NCBI GenBank assembly: GCA_905215635.1
Contig: CAJMQX010000039.1
Location: 1 to 6,650 of the forward strand
Direction: 5' to 3'
Length of the DNA stretch: 6,650 nt
DNA from: an uncultured bacterium
GTDB taxonomy: Bacteria > Bacillota_I > Bacilli_A > RF39 > UBA660
Notes under the pieces: generated by a model
Databases searched by the model: none
Told to the model about the DNA's origin: nothing
What the model saw: the letters and a program-made list of their open reading frames with translations, nothing else
Program-made: the position numbers and the translations under genes
In this document: positions 1 to 6,630 of the stretch, piece by piece
How positions within the stretch are numbered: position 1 is the stretch's first letter
Layout of the letters: each line of letters opens with the position of its first letter

Positions 1-32
1 CACACTAGCCAACCCCTTTTTATTCTTTTTGG

Positions 33-63
33 GAGACTGTTCCTTAGGGGGTCAGCCTCTTTT
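33..63 (+). terminator. Terminator-like hairpin upstream of the PBP gene
   Basis: GAGACTG (33-39) can pair with CAGCCTC (53-59), with one A-C mismatch. The loop contains TTCC and a run of G that may add a few pairs. TTTT follows at 60-63 and the DNA then stays T-rich. This is weak for an intrinsic terminator of a gene to the left. On the opposite strand the mismatch becomes a G-U pair, giving seven continuous pairs, but no U-tract follows there. It could equally be part of a structured leader RNA. The GC-rich character stands out from the AT-rich surroundings. Confidence 0.3.
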
Positions 64-116
64 GTTATGTTTTCATATTTTTTTTATTCATAAATATACT
101 TATAACGAGGGATATT

Positions 117-1217
117 ATGTTTAATAAACAAATACATAAAAGAATAAAAATAATATTATTAATTATTATATTTTGTTTTGTTTTAATTATTGCCAAGGTC
201 TTCTATATTCAAGTAATTGATTATGATAAGTTAAATGATCTTGCTAATAATTTATGGAATAGAAATCTTATAATCGGTGCTAATCGTGGTAAAATAATTA
301 CTAGTGATAATGTTACTATTGCTGATAATTTAACTACTGTATCTTTAGTAGTAGTTCCTAATCAAGTTAAAGACAAGGATGCTGTTATAAGAGATTTAGC
401 TAATATATTAAATGTTGATAAGTCTAAGATAAGTGAACATGTCAATAAGTCTTCTTCTGTTGAAATTGTTCATCCCGAAGGTAGACAATTATCTTTTGAT
501 ATAGCTGATAAAATTAATAATCTAAACTATGATGGTATCTATCTATTAAAAGAAGGTAAAAGATATTATCCATATGATACTCTCTTTTCTCATTCACTTG
601 GTTATGTAGGTATCGATAATCAAGGACTATCTGGCTTAGAATTAAAATATGATGAATATCTTACTGGTAAAAGTGGTGCTATTAAATATTTTTCAGATGC
701 TAAAGGTAATAAACTAAATCGTTCTAGTATTTATGAAGAACCTACTAATGGTATGGATATATATTTAACTATTGATTATGATATTCAAGCATCAGTTGAA
801 AGAGAATTAAATAATGTTATGAATAAGTATAATGCTGATGGTGCTTGGGCTATTGTTATGAACCCTAATAATGGTGAAATTCTAGCTATTTCTTCTAAAC
901 CTGACTTTTCTCCTACGAATTATAAGAATTATAGTGTTGAAACAATTAATCGTAATCATGCTATTTGGGCTACTTATGAACCTGGTTCTACTTTCAAAAT
1001 TATCACATTAGCAGCTTCTATTGAAGAAAAAACTATTGATTTACTTAATGATACTTTTCATGATAGTGGTAGTATTACTATTGATGGTGCTCGTATTAAA
1101 TGTTGGCGTCATGGTGGTCATGGTACTCAAACGTATTTAGAAGTAGTCCAAAACTCATGTAATATTCTGGTCTATACAGGAACATTTTTGATTAAAAGAA
1201 ATTTCATCACTTTGTAA
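117..1217 (+). pseudogene. Class B penicillin-binding protein (SpoVD/FtsI-like), 3' end cut off by ICE insertion
   Basis: Class B PBPs cross-link peptidoglycan at the outer face of the membrane. The ATG at 117 follows a GAGGG site at 107-111. Residues 11-28 form a single hydrophobic anchor, and the dimerisation domain begins near the NRGKI motif (56-60). The GLSGLELKYDEYLTGKSG stretch (170-187) is typical of the family. The transpeptidase domain starts near 215, with the nucleophile in STFK (Ser291-Lys294) and the SxN motif as SCN (347-349). Homology ends there. The last 17 residues (ILVY to ITL) come from element DNA, so the KTG motif and everything beyond it, including any PASTA domains, are missing. 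The product should be inactive as a transpeptidase. The rest of the gene is expected at the other end of the element. SpoVD (sporulation) and FtsI (division) cannot be told apart from this fragment, and no ftsL-like gene is visible upstream. Confidence 0.9.
1155..1185. other. Element-chromosome junction (putative attL)
   Basis: PBP homology stops directly after the SCN codons (1155-1163), and the recombinase frame on the other strand ends in the same bases. Serine-recombinase elements commonly carry the recombinase gene next to one attachment site, which fits this position. The family usually uses a two-base crossover core, which cannot be fixed without the other end or an uninterrupted homologue. 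The crossover most likely lies between about 1158 and 1180. I see no convincing extended dyad. Confidence 0.7.
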
Positions 1218-2861
1218 TGAATTCACATCTACTTTTATAGTAGGTTTTTCTTTCTTTTCATATAAGTCTAATTCTCTATCAATTATATCTGTATTAAAGT
1301 TAAAATATACTACCATTCTTACATGTTTTCTATTATTATTTACTTTAGTTATTTCAATTCTATCAATTAATAATTTAATTAGATGCGGTAGTTCATTCTT
1401 AATATCTACCTTCTTTGTTAAAGCTTTGCTTAACTCATTCATTTTTTCATTCATTTTTTTGATTTCTATTTCTTTATTATCTATCCTTTTTATTTCTTCT
1501 TCAAATTTAAATATTTGTTCATTGAATCCATCATTTCTCTTTTTGAATTCAACATCACTTATTAATCCTTTTAAACTTAAATCTAATAATTTATCTTTTT
1601 GTCTATTTATTAAATCTATTTCTTTTTCTAAATCTTTTGAACTTTTATTATTTGAAATACTTTCAACTATATTTTTATATTTAGTAATAACTTGATTTAA
1701 ATAATCTTTTTTATTATTTATAAAATCATCAAATATTGATATAAATATCTTATCTAAATAAGATTCTTTTAATATTGGTGATGCACAAGCATCTACACCA
1801 TTTACTTTATAATTCTTACAAGACCATGTTGGATTATTTGCTCTATTACTTCCAGCATTTCTGATATATATATGATCACAATGAGTACATTTAATTTTAC
1901 AAGAATACTTAGAATGTTCTAACATTTCTTCAGTATTTAAAATATGTCTTGATGGCAATTTCTTTCTTTTCTCATGTAAAGCATTTGCTTTATCCCATAA
2001 TTCTTCTGATACAATTGCAGGTATTCTTTCATCTTTTTCAATTATTTGTCTAGACTTATCTACATTAACTTTTTTATGTGTTTTATAATCTTCAACTTCG
2101 GTAAGTCTAGCTGTATAAAATCCTTTATATCTAGGATTAGTTAAGAACTTAGCCATAGAAGTTTGAGAATAAGGTTCACCTTTTCTATTTAAATATCCCA
2201 TTTCAGCAAGTTCTTCACCAATCTTTTTAAGTCCTACTTTTCCAGATGCATAAGTTTCAAATAAATATCTAATCATAGGTGCTTCTTTTTCGTTTATTTG
2301 ATACATTCCATCTTTCTTATAATATCCTGTTAAGTTCCCACCTATTAATTTTCTTTCCTTTATCATTCTATTTATTCCAAATTTAACTCTTTCTGATAAT
2401 TTTCTAACTTCATCTTGAGCTAAACTAGACATTATTGTTAATCTAAATTCTGCATCTTCTTGAATAGTATTTAAGTTATCCGATAAGAAATATACAATAG
2501 TTCCTTGCTTTAATAAATATTCAGTATATTTAATTGAATCTACTGTATTTCTTGAAAATCTTGATATTTCTTTTGTTAGTATTAAATCTATTTTTCCTAA
2601 ACTAGCTGCTTCAATCATATTTAAGAATTGAGTTCTATTTTTAACAGCTGTTCCACTTATACCTTCATCAATATAACCTCTTACAAATTTCCAATTCTTA
2701 TTTTCTGCAATCATTTCTTCAAAATAATTTTGTTGATTCTCTAATGAATTTAATTGATCATCTTTATCTGTAGAAACACGAGCATAATATACTACTTTTA
2801 GTGGCATATCATATATTGTTTTTCCTTTTCTTAAATCTTCTCTTGCTTTTTTTATATCCAT
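1155..2861 (-). CDS. Large serine recombinase (TndX/TnpX-like integrase)
   Basis: Catalyses integration and excision of the element through a serine-DNA intermediate. The 568 residues are typical for the large serine family. The resolvase-type catalytic domain (about 20-170) has YARVS with nucleophile Ser30 and Arg28, the EGISGT loop (66-71) and ISRFSRN (99-105). A recombinase domain follows (about 175-300). A zinc ribbon uses CTHC (Cys325, Cys328) with Cys348 and Cys359. A lysine- and glutamate-rich coiled coil (about 405-480) precedes the C-terminal tail. I chose ATG at 2861 because AAAGGAAG lies 8-9 bases upstream. An in-frame GTG at 2870 would abut that site, leaving no spacer. The gene has its own promoter. 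Its TGA stop (1157-1155) is the complement of the PBP serine codon TCA in the SxN motif, so the last residues may be encoded by chromosomal DNA. The family call is firm, but the exact subfamily name is inference. Confidence 0.95.
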   Translation of the reverse strand: MDIKKAREDLRKGKTIYDMPLKVVYYARVSTDKDDQLNSLENQQNYFEEMIAENKNWKFVRGYIDEGISGTAVKNRTQFLNMIEAASLGKIDLILTKEISRFSRNTVDSIKYTEYLLKQGTIVYFLSDNLNTIQEDAEFRLTIMSSLAQDEVRKLSERVKFGINRMIKERKLIGGNLTGYYKKDGMYQINEKEAPMIRYLFETYASGKVGLKKIGEELAEMGYLNRKGEPYSQTSMAKFLTNPRYKGFYTARLTEVEDYKTHKKVNVDKSRQIIEKDERIPAIVSEELWDKANALHEKRKKLPSRHILNTEEMLEHSKYSCKIKCTHCDHIYIRNAGSNRANNPTWSCKNYKVNGVDACASPILKESYLDKIFISIFDDFINNKKDYLNQVITKYKNIVESISNNKSSKDLEKEIDLINRQKDKLLDLSLKGLISDVEFKKRNDGFNEQIFKFEEEIKRIDNKEIEIKKMNEKMNELSKALTKKVDIKNELPHLIKLLIDRIEITKVNNNRKHVRMVVYFNFNTDIIDRELDLYEKKEKPTIKVDVNSLQSDEISFNQKCSCIDQNIT

Positions 2862-2889
2862 TATTCCCACTTCCTTTCCTGTGTTCCTG

Positions 2890-2907
2890 AAACTCCTCCC
2901 AAAGTTT
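2890..2907 (-). other. Small inverted repeat in the recombinase 5' leader
   Basis: AAACT (2907-2903) and AGTTT (2894-2890) can form a 5-bp stem on the minus strand. The 8-base loop TTGGGAGG carries a Shine-Dalgarno-like GGGAGG. No start codon follows at a suitable distance from that site; the real ribosome site is nearer the ATG at 2861. It may be a weak leader structure, a protein-binding dyad or chance. Confidence 0.2.
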
Positions 2908-2915
2908 ACGATGCC

Positions 2916-2944
2916 ATGTTACCTCTCTTGTTTGTCCTTGTCAA
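2916..2944 (-). promoter_or_regulatory. Sigma-A type promoter for the serine recombinase
   Basis: On the minus strand a perfect TTGACA -35 box (2944-2939) is followed by a 17-base spacer and TAACAT (2921-2916), which matches 4 of 6 positions of TATAAT. Transcription would begin near 2909, giving a leader of about 47 nt before the ATG at 2861. The promoter begins 10 bases after the stop of the upstream 71-residue gene. The recombinase can therefore be expressed independently of the conjugation genes. Confidence 0.7.
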
Positions 2945-2954
2945 ATCATCTAAA

Positions 2955-3170
2955 CTAACTTGTTACAATTTGTTTATCTTTATATTCATTTCTAATTTTT
3001 GTCATTCTTCCTAAAATAGATTTCTCCATTTCACTAAATACTTCTAAATCTATAACTTTATCTTCATATAACTCTCTATTGATAATTAATCTCCACTCTA
3101 ACAATTTATACTCTATAGGTAAATGTTTAGTGCTATATCTAATTTCAATATCATTATCTGGATTATACAT
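2955..3170 (-). CDS. Small SHOCT-like protein next to the recombinase
   Basis: This 71-residue protein has no signal peptide or membrane segment. The ATG at 3170 follows GGAGG with a 6-base spacer, which strongly supports translation. Residues about 27-60 read as two short helices around a turn (RELYEDKVIDLEVFSEMEKSI region). The pattern of hydrophobic positions with an LY-x4-I-x4-F-x2-E spacing resembles the SHOCT domain, a short oligomerisation module. Small SHOCT-domain proteins often lie directly upstream of serine recombinases in Firmicutes mobile elements, and this gene sits 93 bp upstream of one. A role as excision or directionality partner is inference from position only. The SHOCT assignment is from pattern recognition, not a profile search. 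Confidence 0.7.
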   Translation of the reverse strand: MYNPDNDIEIRYSTKHLPIEYKLLEWRLIINRELYEDKVIDLEVFSEMEKSILGRMTKIRNEYKDKQIVTS

Positions 3171-3235
3171 TTAGAACCTCCATTTTCAATGAATTGTATG
3201 AAGATATATTAGAAAAAATGAATAACATCTTATTA

Positions 3236-5266
3236 TTAGACATTATTCGTTTCTCCTCTACTAAGTTCTAATAAATGATTCATATCTAATTCTTTATTAT
3301 GAATTTCAATTATTGTTTTAGTATCTTTATCATTTTGAATTTCTACATGAAATTTATTTTTATTTATTTGTGATAATACTTTTGATTTATCAGATTGTGG
3401 TATTTTCTTATTTACTGTAATAGAACAATAAACTCTATTACTGTCTGTTTTTATATAATCATATTTTATATTTTCAATACCAAATATCTTATTAATTATT
3501 TCTTCGGTTTCTTTTAAACATTGTTTATCATAATCAAGCATTTCATCATATTCTTCTAATTCAACTGGTTCTAAATCTTTTGATGAATTTCTTGATTTAG
3601 GATCTATTCTTTTTACTTTCATATCTTCTACAGTAAAATATGTATTACTTAAATCAATTAAAGGATTTACAGTTCTAACTTCTTCACCACTACTATATGA
3701 TGAAAACTTTTTATAAATAATTGTATCTCTTAATATCGGATATCCTATTATAGGAAATATTATAGTTTTATAATGAAGTTGTTTTACTTCATCTGGTGTC
3801 ATTAAATCTCTTGCAATTAATGAAGTTGATTTATTTCCATTATAATCTCTTAAACTCATTGATTGACTAATAGAATTAGATTCAATTGTTTTCTTTCCTA
3901 ATCTTTTACTAATTGCTTCTGCTGTTTCTTGTGTATTTGTTTTTAAATAAACAAGACCACAGTTATCTAAAATAATTTGAGATACTTCTTTACCATATAC
4001 ATTATCTAATTGAGAAAATGATTGAATAAAGAAATGAAATCTCATACCCCTACTTCTTGCTACTGATACAATTGCTTCTATATCTGCAAGTGGTGGACAG
4101 TTAGCAAATTCATCTAATATCCAATCTATTTGATATTTCAATTTTTTCTCTTGTCTTGAATTAGCAAGTTTTACTAATTCCCTATATAAAAGACCTACAA
4201 TAATAGTTACTAAAGTATAATATGTTTTATCTTCATCTGGAACTATTACATATAAAGCTGTAGGTTCTTTACCTAATATATCAAAATCAAAACTATTACT
4301 ACTTGTTACATTTGCTACATTGATATCATCAAATAAAGCCATTTTTTCACCAAACACAGCTGTTATAGATTTAAATGTATTATCAGATGCACTTAATATT
4401 GAAGTTAAAGAATCCTTTGATTTACTACCATATTCTTTTTGCTCAATATACTTTTTAAAGTTCTTTAAATTCTTTTCTTCCATAGAACTATTTTGAAACT
4501 TTCTTATACTAGTCATAGTTATTTGATCTCGTCTAATATTTCCAGACTTATATTCTTCTAAAAAAAATCCAATCAATCCTTCTAATAAATTTTTAGCACT
4601 ATTATTCCAGAATGGATCTTTCCCTTGAACTTTTTCAATCATAATCATAGTTGATAATGATGTTATTAATCTATTTGTTTCAGCTAGTGCTGACATAGAT
4701 AAATTATTATATTCTAATTTTTTATTCTTATCTGTTTCTTTCTTTGTTTTCTTTTCATATTCAATATACTTTTCATATTCTTTAATAATTGGTTCTAATA
4801 TATTAAATTTATTTGATAATTCTGGATGTCTAAAATCTATAGTTAAAATATTATATCCATTTTTCTTAAACATTGATGAAGTTGTATTATAGATTTCTCC
4901 TTTAGGATCTGTTATGAATACACTTCTTTTATTTTTTGCTGTTGCAATAAAAGAACAAAATGGAATAACTGCTGTAACTGATTTACCAGATCCAGTAGAG
5001 CCTAAATATACATAGTGTGGGGTTTCTTTATCTACCCACATATATTTCAAATCTTTACTAAATAAAATAGGCACACCAGCTTCTCTGATGTGTCCTATTC
5101 TTTCTTTAACAAAATATTTTTCTATCTCACTTTTACTAGAAAATCTTGCACTACCGTATTCATTATCACTTTTTATTTTATGCTTAGCCATCATTGGTTC
5201 TATATACATAAATCCAATTGTAAAAACTATTAGCACAACTAAAAGTATAATAATGTTAATACTCAT
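3236..5266 (-). CDS. VirD4/TraG-family type IV coupling protein (CD1115-like)
   Basis: A membrane ATPase that brings the relaxase-DNA complex to the conjugation channel. Of 676 residues, 3-21 form one membrane segment, with the bulk cytoplasmic. GSARF (38-42) resembles the conserved GSAR segment of Firmicutes coupling proteins. Walker A is GSTGSGKS (89-96), followed by DPKGE (120-124) and DPFW (217-220). Walker B is WILDEFAN (382-389, Asp385-Glu386), and FIQSFSQL (413-420) carries the conserved Gln. Together these define the T4SS-DNA_transf family. After about 540 comes a charged C-terminal region not needed for the ATPase fold, with a possible small alpha/beta domain near 600-665. The ATG at 5266 follows GGAGG with only 3 bases between. 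The gene lies 11 bp after the acidic-protein gene, so it is probably co-transcribed with it and the methyltransferase. VirD4 proteins usually have two membrane segments; only one is obvious here. Confidence 0.93.
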   Translation of the reverse strand: MSINIIILLVVLIVFTIGFMYIEPMMAKHKIKSDNEYGSARFSSKSEIEKYFVKERIGHIREAGVPILFSKDLKYMWVDKETPHYVYLGSTGSGKSVTAVIPFCSFIATAKNKRSVFITDPKGEIYNTTSSMFKKNGYNILTIDFRHPELSNKFNILEPIIKEYEKYIEYEKKTKKETDKNKKLEYNNLSMSALAETNRLITSLSTMIMIEKVQGKDPFWNNSAKNLLEGLIGFFLEEYKSGNIRRDQITMTSIRKFQNSSMEEKNLKNFKKYIEQKEYGSKSKDSLTSILSASDNTFKSITAVFGEKMALFDDINVANVTSSNSFDFDILGKEPTALYVIVPDEDKTYYTLVTIIVGLLYRELVKLANSRQEKKLKYQIDWILDEFANCPPLADIEAIVSVARSRGMRFHFFIQSFSQLDNVYGKEVSQIILDNCGLVYLKTNTQETAEAISKRLGKKTIESNSISQSMSLRDYNGNKSTSLIARDLMTPDEVKQLHYKTIIFPIIGYPILRDTIIYKKFSSYSSGEEVRTVNPLIDLSNTYFTVEDMKVKRIDPKSRNSSKDLEPVELEEYDEMLDYDKQCLKETEEIINKIFGIENIKYDYIKTDSNRVYCSITVNKKIPQSDKSKVLSQINKNKFHVEIQNDKDTKTIIEIHNKELDMNHLLELSRGETNNV

Positions 5267-5277
5267 TATCCTCCATA

Positions 5278-5754
5278 TTATAATTCATACTCATCACTTA
5301 ATTCCTTTTCTTTATCTAATTCATATTTCTTAATTTGAATAGAATAATTATTTGAATTATATTCTCCATTACACCATAATTCAAAACTATCATCTGATTC
5401 ACTATAAATCCATTCACCATCATTATTTTTAAAATTAGGAGAATTTTCTTCTATAGCATTTAAGTTATCAAAATCAGAATCAGTTTTTGCATCTTTTACA
5501 GCTTGATTAAATATTTTCTTTGCTTCATTGATATCTGTTGCAACTCCATAAATTGAATAATCAATTTCATCATCAACTACAGCATTATTAGTAATTACAT
5601 AAATATTATTTTCTTTTTCCTTTTCTAGTTTTTTAATATAATTATCTAATTTATTTAAAAAGTATCTCCCATCTCTACTCATTCTATCTTGATCCCAATA
5701 AAGATTATCTACATACTCTTTTATTTTTTCTAATTCTTCATTACTTATATACAT
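5278..5754 (-). CDS. Acidic protein of unknown function
   Basis: I do not recognise the family. The 158-residue product has no signal peptide, membrane segment or enzyme motif that I can see. By hand count it has about 38 Asp/Glu against 19 Lys/Arg, so it is strongly negative. An N-terminal helical part (1-48, partly coiled-coil-like) leads into an alternating region (IYVITNNAVVDDEIDYSIYGVAT, about 50-73). A helix with EAKKIFNQAVKDAK (77-90) and a Trp-containing C-terminal part (113-145) follow. The start codon overlaps the methyltransferase stop by one base (TAATG), and an AAGGAG site lies 11 bases upstream inside that gene, so translation is probably coupled. The coupling-protein gene follows 11 bp downstream. 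Acidity and size would allow a DNA-mimic anti-restriction protein, but I see no ArdA signature. That idea rests on charge and neighbours alone. Confidence 0.8.
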   Translation of the reverse strand: MYISNEELEKIKEYVDNLYWDQDRMSRDGRYFLNKLDNYIKKLEKEKENNIYVITNNAVVDDEIDYSIYGVATDINEAKKIFNQAVKDAKTDSDFDNLNAIEENSPNFKNNDGEWIYSESDDSFELWCNGEYNSNNYSIQIKKYELDKEKELSDEYEL

Positions 5755-6467
5755 TATTTATCACACTCCTTAATTTCATTAATTCTTTGAATTGAAATAT
5801 CATAATATTTTTTATTTAATTCAATTCCTATATAGTTTCTTTTTTCTAATATAGATGCTACTGCTGTTGTTCCACTACCTAAAAAACAATCTAAAACTAA
5901 ATCGCCTTCTTTAGAACTATTTCTAATTAAAGTTCTAATAATTGATAAAGGTTTTATTGTTGGATGAATCCATTTCTTTTTATCTTTTGAATTTATTGGT
6001 AAATAGAATACAGTTTTAGCATCTTCATAACATTGTGGATTACAATATCCACCTTTTCTAAAATAAAGACAATATTCTTTATCTGTCATATATTTGTTAT
6101 TAAATAAAGGCATAGCATTTGTTTTATTCCAAACTAATATATCCATCTTACATTTATACTTATTTACAAAAAAATCTATATACGATGGTATTTGTTCTCC
6201 ATTACACCATATATAGATATTAATTCTTTTCATCACTCTTACAAGTTCTTCTAAAATAGATTTATCATATTCATTTATTAAATTATCTCTTTGTAATTCT
6301 TCATTATATTTTTTTACTGCTTTTGCTAAACTATTTATTTCATCAGTTTTCTTTCTTATCTTGTATGGTGGATCAATAATAACTAAATCAACTGATTCAC
6401 TTTCTATTGATTTAATCATTAAATTTGAATCACCATTATAAACCTGATTAATATCTAGTTTATGCAA
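5754..6467 (-). CDS. DNA methyltransferase, beta class (N6-adenine or N4-cytosine)
   Basis: Transfers a methyl group from S-adenosylmethionine to an amino group of a DNA base. Motif IV DPPY (32-35) comes before the AdoMet-binding motif LDCFLGSGT (192-200), which is the beta-class order. HPTIKP (168-173) and GIELNKKYY (214-222) are the expected flanking motifs. At 237 residues it is compact, with only about 130 residues between the catalytic and AdoMet parts to hold target recognition. I chose the TTG at 6467 because AAGGAG sits 8 bases upstream and the protein then begins just before the usual GDSN segment; the next Met (17) would remove it. No restriction endonuclease gene is visible, so it looks like an orphan enzyme. 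It overlaps the acidic-protein gene by one base and heads that operon. Base specificity and target site cannot be read from the sequence. Confidence 0.9.
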   Translation of the reverse strand: MHKLDINQVYNGDSNLMIKSIESESVDLVIIDPPYKIRKKTDEINSLAKAVKKYNEELQRDNLINEYDKSILEELVRVMKRINIYIWCNGEQIPSYIDFFVNKYKCKMDILVWNKTNAMPLFNNKYMTDKEYCLYFRKGGYCNPQCYEDAKTVFYLPINSKDKKKWIHPTIKPLSIIRTLIRNSSKEGDLVLDCFLGSGTTAVASILEKRNYIGIELNKKYYDISIQRINEIKECDK

Positions 6468-6492
6468 TAATAATTCTCCTTATCATTATCAT
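6460..6492 (-). CDS. Possible 10-codon leader ORF overlapping the methyltransferase start
   Basis: GGAGG at 6498-6494 has no other gene to serve. An ATG at 6492, or the in-frame ATG at 6486 (7 bases from GGAGG), opens a frame reading MIMIRRIIIA. It ends at TAA 6462-6460, just past the TTG start of the methyltransferase at 6467. Ribosomes ending there could reinitiate at the TTG, a common way to couple translation to a weak start codon. The peptide is Ile-rich, but AT-rich DNA makes such codons common. Very short and unproven. Confidence 0.3.
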   Translation of the reverse strand: MIMIRRIIIA

Positions 6493-6502
6493 TCCTCCGA
6501 AC

Positions 6503-6528
6503 AAAAAAGAACTATTTAAAATAGTCCC
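6503..6528 (-). terminator. Intrinsic terminator directly before the methyltransferase operon
   Basis: On the minus strand GGACTATT (6527-6520) pairs with AATAGTTC (6516-6509) over 8 bp including one G-U, around a TTA loop (6519-6517). Six T follow at 6508-6503. The stem is AT-rich but the layout is textbook. It would end a transcript entering from the right. Only 4 bases separate the T-run from the GGAGG at 6498-6494, so any transcript of the methyltransferase operon starting upstream must pass this hairpin. Confidence 0.65.
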
Positions 6529-6630
6529 TCATACAAATTGTAATTTGTTGCCCTCTTTATAATTTTGATATCCAATTATTTTATCATCAAATGTTAGAAA
6601 TGTTTTATCTTTGATATTTTTCTTTTTGTC
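6529..6630 (-). other. Possible 3' remnant of an upstream gene
   Basis: Before the terminator, a minus-strand frame reads 33 codons that look protein-like (KTFLTFDDKIIGYQNYKEGNKLQFV at its end) and stops at TGA 6531-6529, right before the hairpin. There is no ATG in it, and an in-frame TAA lies at 6633-6631. Either this is a decayed or frameshifted gene end (there are A-runs near 6612-6626) or it is non-coding. Its stop followed at once by a terminator is the main argument that it is a gene end. Confidence 0.25.

Noticed and set aside
72..100. TTCATA, 17 bases, TATACT as promoter of the PBP gene
   Set aside because: The boxes are only partial matches in very AT-rich DNA, and transcription would start at about 107, on top of the ribosome binding site. 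Too weak to annotate.
1157..1185. Imperfect dyad around the junction (ATGT/ACAT and CTG/CAG)
   Set aside because: The two arm pairs have centres about 2 bases apart and matches are short, so this is no better than chance in AT-rich DNA.
1426..1695. Open frame of 89 codons on the plus strand
   Set aside because: It lies antisense to the coiled-coil part of the serine recombinase. Its Phe/Ser/Leu/Ile-rich product is the expected shadow of Lys/Glu-rich coding on the other strand, and there is no clear ribosome site.
1155..2861. TGA read as Trp (Mycoplasma-type code), which would extend the recombinase
   Set aside because: Trp codons in the PBP and element genes checked are TGG, and read-through would only translate antisense PBP sequence.
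3174..3239. 21-codon frame upstream of and overlapping the SHOCT-like gene start
   Set aside because: Its ATG lacks a ribosome binding site, and the GGAGG inside it clearly serves the ATG at 3170.
5088..5333. Open frame of 81 codons on the plus strand with hydrophobic product
   Set aside because: It is antisense to the N-terminus of the coupling protein and the end of the acidic-protein gene; composition and position mark it as a shadow.
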